DNA of 10,583 bases from JANRIC01 sp033765345. GTDB taxonomy: Bacteria > Bacteroidota > Bacteroidia > Cytophagales > Microscillaceae. A model generated the notes under the pieces. It saw nothing but the letters and a program-made list of their open reading frames with translations, was not told where the DNA came from and searched no databases. Of this stretch, positions 6,219-10,583 are shown piece after piece (the first letter of the stretch is position 1; the number at the start of each line of letters is the position of its first letter). Where the stretch lies: assembly GCA_033765345.1 (NCBI GenBank), contig JANRIC010000051.1, positions 1 to 10,583 on the forward strand. The letters run 5' to 3'. The position numbers and the translations under genes are program-made.

Positions 6219-7031
6219 ATGAATACCCTTACAAAAAACACAACACCCGAAAATACAGAAATTAAAATTTTGATCGTCGAGGACGAAAAACCTATCGGCG
6301 AATTGATCAAAAATACGCTCGAGAAGTTTCAATACCAAGTTACCAAAGTTGCCGCCAATTATGACGAAGCCCTGGAATCCATTCAGCTCAATCCTCCACA
6401 CTTGGCGATTTGCGACATCAATATCGGATACCCCGACGGTGTGGCCACAGCCGAAGCCATCAATAAAAAATTACCCAAACCTATACCCATCATATTCCTC
6501 ACAGCACACTACGACGACGAAACCAAAACCAATGCCTTCGCCACCAGACCTTCTTCTTACCTCATCAAATCTCAAGAACTCGTAAGCCAGGAATATCAAC
6601 TCGATGCAGCCATCCAACTGGCTCTCAGCAATCTACAAAACCAAGAAGAAGAAGCCGAATCGGTCAAATCTCGAGTAATCGGCGAAAACTACGATATTTG
6701 GGTCAAAGGAATGGTAAAACGCATCAAAATCGCCGAAATACTCTACCTCGAAGCCGACAATGTAAGTACACGGATCATAACCCAAAATAAACTTATCATC
6801 AATGCTGCCAAATCTTTAGGCAAAACCCTTGAGGAACTCATCCACCCCGATATCATCCAGTGCCACCGTTCTTATGCCGTCAATATCAAAAAAATTGAAG
6901 AATATGACTCAGGCGTTACGTTTGTAATCCTAGATAAAAGCGAACTCAAAATCAAAGAAGAAAGCAAAAAGGTAATCCCCGTAGGTAAAAAATACAAAGA
7001 GGAGGTCAAAAAGGCATTGGGGATTGTTTAA
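6219..7031 (+). CDS. REC-LytTR response regulator (DNA-binding)
   Basis: A transcription regulator of 270 residues, the usual length for the LytR/AlgR family. The receiver domain (about 16-130) has the acidic pair Glu21/Asp22 (LIVEDE), acceptor Asp66 (AICDINIGYPDG), switch Thr95 (FLTAHYDDE) and Lys117 (YLIKS), so all phosphorylation residues are present. A Glu-rich linker (about 131-140) leads to a LytTR DNA-binding domain (about 148-265) with the family signatures IAEILYLEADNVSTRI and IQCHRSYAVNIKKIEE. ATG 6219 is chosen. A TTG at 6186 would add 11 residues (MTRHYHPNTHT) of low-complexity sequence unlike a REC start. The CDF transporter begins 11 bp after its stop, which suggests one transcript. 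Its likely input is the histidine kinase at 3569-5470. Confidence 0.92.
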   Translation: MNTLTKNTTPENTEIKILIVEDEKPIGELIKNTLEKFQYQVTKVAANYDEALESIQLNPPHLAICDINIGYPDGVATAEAINKKLPKPIPIIFLTAHYDDETKTNAFATRPSSYLIKSQELVSQEYQLDAAIQLALSNLQNQEEEAESVKSRVIGENYDIWVKGMVKRIKIAEILYLEADNVSTRIITQNKLIINAAKSLGKTLEELIHPDIIQCHRSYAVNIKKIEEYDSGVTFVILDKSELKIKEESKKVIPVGKKYKEEVKKALGIV

Positions 7032-7042
7032 CGGAATACCAC

Positions 7043-7915
7043 ATGAACGACAATCACCAAAAAGCCATTCAAGCCACTTACTGGAGTATATTTGGAAATG
7101 CCTCCCTAGCACTTTTGAAATGGCTTACGGGCTTTTTCGGAAATTCTTATGCCTTGATTGCTGATGCCATTGAGTCGACCACAGACATCTTTGCCTCTTT
7201 GCTTGTACTTTTTGGGCTGAAATATGCCTCCAAACCCGCAGACGAAAATCATCCCTACGGCCACGGCAAAGTTGAGCCACTCATCACTTTTGCCGTTGTG
7301 GGTTTTCTACTCATTTCAGCAACCGTGATTGCATACGAAAGCATTCGGCATATCCAAACCCCTCACCAAACCCCAAAAAGCTATACCTTGTTCATTCTTG
7401 GAGCCATTATCTTAATCAAAGAAGGTTTTTATCAAATTATTGCTCGTAAAAGTGTCGAAACAAAAAGTACTTCTTTGAAAGCAGATGCCTGGCACCATAG
7501 AAGCGATGCAATTACTTCGCTGACCGCCTTCGTAGGTATTTCAATAGCTATTTTTATGGGTAGGGGCTATGAAAGTGCCGATGATTGGGCTGCTTTACTG
7601 GCTTCATTTTTTATTGCTTACAATGCTTACTTGATTTTCAGACCTGCACTGGGAGAAATTATGGACGAGCATTTTTATGATGATTTGATCCTTGAGATCA
7701 GAAGAATATCCCAATCCGTAGAAGGTGTTGTGGATACAGAAAAATGTTTTGTACGCAAAGCTGGGCTTAGTTTTTATGTAGACCTTCACATAATTGTACA
7801 GGGCGACATCAGCGTCAGGCAGGGGCACGAGATTGCACACCGCCTTAAAAACGAACTCAAGCATCAATTGCCCGAAATTTCAGACGTGCTGATACACATC
7901 GAACCGAATAGTTAG
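7043..7915 (+). CDS. Cation diffusion facilitator (CDF) family divalent metal transporter
   Basis: Inner-membrane antiporter that exports a divalent cation (zinc, iron, cadmium, cobalt or manganese in known members) in exchange for protons. The protein is 290 residues, typical of the family. Helix 2 carries ALIADAIESTTD with Asp41, Glu44 and Asp48. The loop after it has the hallmark HPYGHGK (70-76). Helix 5 has ADAWHHRSDA with the HxxxD pair His151/Asp155. The remaining hydrophobic segments complete a six-helix membrane domain. The C-terminal cytoplasmic domain (about 207-290) is the usual dimerisation and metal-sensing fold, with a His-rich end (VDLHIIVQGD, GHEIAHRLK, LIHIEP). Glu44 stands where many members have His, so the metal cannot be named from sequence. 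It is probably co-transcribed with the LytTR regulator, and a terminator follows within about 50 bp. Confidence 0.93.
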   Translation: MNDNHQKAIQATYWSIFGNASLALLKWLTGFFGNSYALIADAIESTTDIFASLLVLFGLKYASKPADENHPYGHGKVEPLITFAVVGFLLISATVIAYESIRHIQTPHQTPKSYTLFILGAIILIKEGFYQIIARKSVETKSTSLKADAWHHRSDAITSLTAFVGISIAIFMGRGYESADDWAALLASFFIAYNAYLIFRPALGEIMDEHFYDDLILEIRRISQSVEGVVDTEKCFVRKAGLSFYVDLHIIVQGDISVRQGHEIAHRLKNELKHQLPEISDVLIHIEPNS

Positions 7916-7948
7916 TTTTTTTTGTGTCTTTATTTTAAAAACTTATCC

Positions 7949-7984
7949 AAAAAAAAAAGGAAGCCTTTGACTTCCTTCTTTTAA
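7949..7984 (+). terminator. Intrinsic terminator after the CDF gene
   Basis: AAGGAAG (7957-7963) pairs with CTTCCTT (7971-7977) around a 7-nt loop. The stem is preceded by a run of As and followed by CTTTT. With A- and T-tracts on opposite sides it could work in both directions. It closes the transcript that ends with the CDF gene. Confidence 0.75.
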
Positions 7985-8113
7985 CTTTAAGAATAAATTT
8001 CCCATAAAGCTCTAGTTATTTGTATACACGGCTTTGCTTCTTTAAAATCTATCAAAATTGGTAAACGAACCGATATTTTTTGTGATCGTCCGTAATTTTC
8101 AAGTGGAGAACAT

Positions 8114-8121
8114 TAATTTTG
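8114..8121 (+). promoter_or_regulatory. -7 box (TAATTTTG) of the alkaline phosphatase gene
   Basis: Exact match to TAnnTTTG, 31 bp before the ATG, giving a leader of about 25 nt. No TTG was found at the right distance for a -33 element. The rest of the 7985-8113 stretch shows nothing recognisable; no Pho-type operator is claimed. Confidence 0.5.
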
Positions 8122-8152
8122 CCCCTAAACAAATACTTGTTCCCCCATCACA

Positions 8153-9805
8153 ATGAAAACTTATTTTGTACTGATCATTTGCTTTTTCCAGGTGGTTTTG
8201 CTTCAAGCACAAGCACCTAACGAACACCCCAAACTGGTCGTGGGTATCGTAGTAGATCAAATGCGCCAAGATTATTTATTCAGATATTATGATAAATACG
8301 GCAGCGGTGGCTTCAAAAGATTAATGAACCAAGGTTTTATGTGCCGTAACGCACACTATAACTATGTACCTACCGAAACTGCTCCAGGCCACGCTTCCAT
8401 CTATACCGGAACTACACCCGCCCATCACGGCATAGTAGCCAACGAATGGTTTGAAGCAGGTAAAAGACGTTATTGTGCAGAAGATTCTACGGTGACCGCC
8501 ATAGGTAGCACCAACCCCGCTGGTGCCAGATCACCCCGTAATATGGTCGTGCCAACCTTTGGCGACCTCCTAAAGCTCTCTAACAACGGTAAAACCCGCG
8601 TTTTTGGCGTTTCACTCAAAGACAGAGGGGCTATTCTTCCTGCTGGGCATACAGCCAACGGAGCTTTTTGGTACGACGGGCTCAGCGGCAAATTCATCAC
8701 CAGCAGTTATTATATGAAAGAATTACCTGTGTGGGTACAAAAATTCAATGATCAAAAATGGGCGGATCAGTACCTCTCCAAAAACTGGGAAACCCTCTTG
8801 CCCATTGCCCAATATACCGAAAGCCAAAGCGACGACAATAATTATGAGCAATTGCTCCCCTCCAAACAAAAACCTACCTTCCCTTATAACCTCAAAGAAA
8901 TCAGCACCCAAGCTACCAAAGGACAGCTCAAAACGCCTACTTATGATATTTTGACCTCTACACCCTTTGGCAATACGATAGTAAATCAATTCGCACAACT
9001 CATGGCAAAAGAAGAAAATTTGGGTAAAACCGCCTTTACCGATGTGCTGGCGATTAGTTTTTCTTCTACCGACATCATCGGGCACGCCTTTGGCCCGCAA
9101 TCCATTGAAGTAGAAGACACTTACCTACGCCTCGACCAAGAAATTGAATCCCTCTTAAACTTCTTGGATCGGCAAGTGGGTGCCGGGAATTATGTGCTTT
9201 TCCTGAGTGCTGATCACGGTGGTGTATATACGCCCAGATATTTGCAGGATACCAAGCTTCCCGGTGGATACCTTCAGATGAAAAAACATTTTGAAGAACT
9301 CAAAAAACACTTGCAAACCAAATACGGCGAAGGTGAATGGATTGCCAACAGCGGCGATAAGGAAGTGTACCTGAACAATAGCTTGATTCAAAGCAAAAAA
9401 CTAAATCTACGAGAAGTACAAGAAGAAGTAGCGCAATTTATGCGTACACGTGAAGGAATTTATGATGCTTTTACAGCTTATCAAATGGAGCAGGAAAATT
9501 ATACACAAGGTGTGCGTCAGTTGGTGCAAAATGGACACTATCACCGCCGTAGCCCGGATATAGTCATAACCCACCAGTCAGGCTGGCTCAATGAAGGCTG
9601 GCAAAGAGGTGGCACCAGCCACGGAACTCCTTTTGCCTATGATACCCAAATTCCGGTTTTGTTTTACGGTTGGAAAATACCCGCCAGCAAAAGCACGGTA
9701 CGCAAAGTAAACATTACTGACATCGCCCCTACGGTCTCGATGCTGCTGAATACACAACTCGCCGACGGAACAACCGGGCAACCGATTCTGGAGATTTTTG
9801 AGTAA
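8153..9805 (+). CDS. pafA: Alkaline phosphatase, PafA type (exported phosphate monoesterase)
   Basis: Releases phosphate from organic phosphomonoesters outside the cytoplasm. The 550-residue product starts with a signal peptide (about 1-20, LLQAQ). It belongs to the alkaline phosphatase/nucleotide pyrophosphatase superfamily with two zinc sites. Visible active-site residues are Asp35 (IVVDQMRQD), nucleophile Thr76 (TETAPGHA), Asn97 (VANEW), Asp307 and His311 (STDIIGHAFG), Asp354/His355 (LSADHGG) and His490 (GGTSHGTPF). The pair Lys156/Arg158 in SLKDRG is the signature that separates PafA from phosphodiesterases and from PhoA, which uses a different arginine. Length and order of motifs match the Bacteroidota PafA enzymes as I remember them. 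It has its own -7 box at 8114-8121 and no co-directional gene close by, so it is probably a single-gene unit. PafA-type enzymes are known to be little inhibited by phosphate. Confidence 0.92.
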   Translation: MKTYFVLIICFFQVVLLQAQAPNEHPKLVVGIVVDQMRQDYLFRYYDKYGSGGFKRLMNQGFMCRNAHYNYVPTETAPGHASIYTGTTPAHHGIVANEWFEAGKRRYCAEDSTVTAIGSTNPAGARSPRNMVVPTFGDLLKLSNNGKTRVFGVSLKDRGAILPAGHTANGAFWYDGLSGKFITSSYYMKELPVWVQKFNDQKWADQYLSKNWETLLPIAQYTESQSDDNNYEQLLPSKQKPTFPYNLKEISTQATKGQLKTPTYDILTSTPFGNTIVNQFAQLMAKEENLGKTAFTDVLAISFSSTDIIGHAFGPQSIEVEDTYLRLDQEIESLLNFLDRQVGAGNYVLFLSADHGGVYTPRYLQDTKLPGGYLQMKKHFEELKKHLQTKYGEGEWIANSGDKEVYLNNSLIQSKKLNLREVQEEVAQFMRTREGIYDAFTAYQMEQENYTQGVRQLVQNGHYHRRSPDIVITHQSGWLNEGWQRGGTSHGTPFAYDTQIPVLFYGWKIPASKSTVRKVNITDIAPTVSMLLNTQLADGTTGQPILEIFE

Positions 9806-9826
9806 TGATTTGAGATTTTTCCGGTT

Positions 9827-9913
9827 TATACCCAGATTAAAGTGATTTAGGAAACACAAGACCCCTGCGGGGCAAGTTTTCTTGATTGATTAGCTTGATT
9901 ATTCATGATTTAA
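9827..9913 (+). repeat. Direct repeat, first copy (interrupted by a CAAGACCC arm)
   Basis: TATACCCAGATTAAAGTGAT starts at 9827, and a 37-bp stretch from TTTTCTTGATTG to TTCATGATTTAA occupies 9877-9913. Both recur in the same order at 9952-10016. The spacer between the two parts is 28 bp here and 6 bp in the second copy. The extra bases contain CAAGACCCC-TGC-GGGG. Confidence 0.85.
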
Positions 9914-9942
9914 GCGCTAAAAGCTCCCCTGTAAGGGTCTTG
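9857..9942. repeat. Inverted-repeat element with CAAGACCC/GGGTCTTG ends (copy B); possible phosphatase terminator
   Basis: CAAGACCC at 9857-9864 pairs perfectly with GGGTCTTG at 9935-9942. GGGG (9869-9872) can pair with CCCC (9926-9929) further in. The right arm is followed by TTTTT, so a transcript from the phosphatase gene could end here. An internal mini-hairpin CCCC-TGC-GGGG lies at 9862-9872. It is related to copy A at 2610-2672. Confidence 0.75.
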
Positions 9943-9951
9943 TTTTTGTAT

Positions 9952-10016
9952 TATACCCAGATTGAAGTGATTTGCCTGATTTTCTTGATTGATTAGCTTG
10001 ATTATTCATGATTTAA
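9952..10016 (+). repeat. Direct repeat, second copy (uninterrupted form)
   Basis: TATACCCAGATTGAAGTGAT (9952 onwards) differs at one base from the first copy. It is followed after 6 bp by the same 37-bp stretch at 9980-10016. This is the shorter arrangement and may be the ancestral form of the duplicated unit. Confidence 0.85.
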
Positions 10017-10112
10017 AAACTAAAATCTCGGAAAACCACTTCGGTTTGGGTATAAATGCGTATTTTAAGCCGGAAAAACTAAAAAAAACCTATATTTTTT
10101 AAGTCCAACAAT

Positions 10113-10134
10113 TGTTTGGTGAGAACTCCAAACA
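10113..10134. repeat. Small hairpin with perfect 7-bp arms
   Basis: TGTTTGG (10113-10119) and CCAAACA (10128-10134) enclose an 8-nt loop. It lies inside the repeat-rich block, about 110 bp before the -7 box of the AAA-like gene. There is no T-tract. Its role is unknown. Confidence 0.5.
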
Positions 10135-10246
10135 CGGCGATTGGTTTTAATCTTTTTTAATGTCTGATGCTGTGAAAACAGTAAAAACGGGCAGATACAA
10201 AAAAAACCGGAAAAATCCTTCATAATTTATTTATGCCAATATTGCT

Positions 10247-10254
10247 TATATTTG
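10247..10254 (+). promoter_or_regulatory. -7 box (TATATTTG) of the AAA-like ATPase gene
   Basis: Exact match to TAnnTTTG, 16 bp before the ATG. Transcription would begin close to 10261 and leave a leader of about 10 nt. The -33 region is AT-rich with no clear TTG. Confidence 0.55.
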
Positions 10255-10270
10255 TAAAAAGCACAGCAAT

Positions 10271-10583
10271 ATGAGAAAAGAATTCAATGATACGGGGCTT
10301 TGTGTACCCGAAAAACATTTTATGGTCGATACTTTACCCAAGTTAAATCAAGTCATGGATTTGATAAACCGTGGAAAATACTTCACCATGAACCGCCCCC
10401 GACAGTTCGGCAAAACCACCACGGCTTTTTTACTGCTCAAAGAATTAAGCAAGAAAGAAGATTATCTCTTACTGGATTTAAGCTTTGAAGTTGCCGAAGA
10501 CCAAAGCTTTGAGAACAAACAAAACTTTGCGCTTTATTTTGCCAAATCATTACAAAAAGCACTTCTGAGATTAAAACAGACCT
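10271..10583 (+). CDS. AAA-like P-loop ATPase, N-terminal part (gene runs off the window)
   Basis: The reading frame opens at ATG 10271 and stays open to the last base: 104 codons plus one base. The product begins MRKEFNDTGLCVPEKHFMVD and carries a Walker A motif in NRPRQFGKTTTAFLL, with the catalytic Lys at about residue 49. The form RPRQxGKT after a short KYFTMN strand, and the opening FNxTGxCxPEKHxMVD, are typical of the AAA-like/AAA-ATPase-like proteins abundant in Bacteroidota. Many of these carry a C-terminal PD-(D/E)XK nuclease-like domain, which would lie beyond the window. The next strand, DYLLLDLSFEV, fits the core sheet. The start is supported by the exact -7 box 16 bp upstream. 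The cellular role of the family is poorly known. It is adjacent to the repeat-rich block. Confidence 0.85.
   Translation, partial: MRKEFNDTGLCVPEKHFMVDTLPKLNQVMDLINRGKYFTMNRPRQFGKTTTAFLLLKELSKKEDYLLLDLSFEVAEDQSFENKQNFALYFAKSLQKALLRLKQT

Larger units (their letters stand above)
9814..10217. repeat. Repeat-rich non-coding block bounded by 14-bp inverted repeats
   Basis: GATTTTTCCGGTTT at 9814-9827 is the exact reverse complement of AAACCGGAAAAATC at 10204-10217. Between them lie two direct-repeat pairs, a CAAGACCC inverted-repeat element, a second inverted pair around TATACCC/GGGTATA (9827-9833 and 10046-10052), and a hairpin at 10113-10134. No protein-coding frame was recognised. The block fills the whole gap between the phosphatase and the AAA-like gene. 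It resembles a non-autonomous repeat or an assembly of nested ones. Confidence 0.6.

Noticed and set aside
10300..10488. 62-codon plus-strand frame inside the AAA-like gene
   Set aside because: The overlapping frame from 10271 encodes a clear Walker A motif and has an exact -7 box, so the short frame is a shadow.

Overview
The window reads as chromosomal DNA of a member of the Bacteroidota, probably a Cytophagales-like organism. The grounds are: start codons without Shine-Dalgarno sequences but with A-rich leaders, several good matches to the Bacteroidota -7 promoter box TAnnTTTG, a PafA-type alkaline phosphatase, and a histidine kinase carrying OmpA-style calcium-binding repeats outside the membrane. 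The genus is not determined. No rRNA, tRNA, CRISPR array or recognisable transposase was seen.

Layout. (1) 1-183: three perfect 42-bp tandem repeats and a degenerate fourth. They read in frame as a 14-residue peptide repeat ending in TAA, so this is either the 3' end of a truncated repeat-protein gene or a non-coding repeat. (2) 300-2566: promoter, cobalamin riboswitch (B12 box at 490-504) and a BtuB-type TonB-dependent cobalamin receptor starting with GTG. (3) 2567-3568: a CAAGACCC/GGGTCTTG inverted repeat, a minus-strand orphan membrane protein, and a divergent intergenic region with a 12-bp-arm palindrome. (4) 3569-7915: a signalling and metal block, all on the plus strand. It holds a membrane HisKA_2-type histidine kinase with thrombospondin-type-3-like calcium motifs in its periplasmic part, a single-domain receiver whose phospho-acceptor Asp is Glu, a REC-LytTR DNA-binding regulator and, 11 bp after that, a cation diffusion facilitator (CDF) transporter followed by a terminator. 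(5) 8114-9805: promoter and PafA-like alkaline phosphatase. (6) 9806-10270: a gene-free, repeat-rich spacer bounded by 14-bp inverted repeats. (7) 10271-end: the start of an AAA-like P-loop ATPase gene that runs off the window.

How the genes may work together. Vitamin B12 capture is self-contained: riboswitch RNA controlling its receptor. The kinase, receiver, LytTR regulator and CDF gene form the most interesting unit. A sensor with possible divalent-cation-binding motifs sits beside two receivers, one predicted not to be phosphorylated in the usual way, and the DNA-binding regulator appears co-transcribed with a cation exporter. A 19/20-bp motif is shared upstream of the kinase and of the odd receiver. 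That these form one metal- or calcium-responsive circuit is inference from gene order and motifs; nothing in the sequence proves it. The phosphatase is a separate unit, probably for phosphate scavenging in the periplasm.
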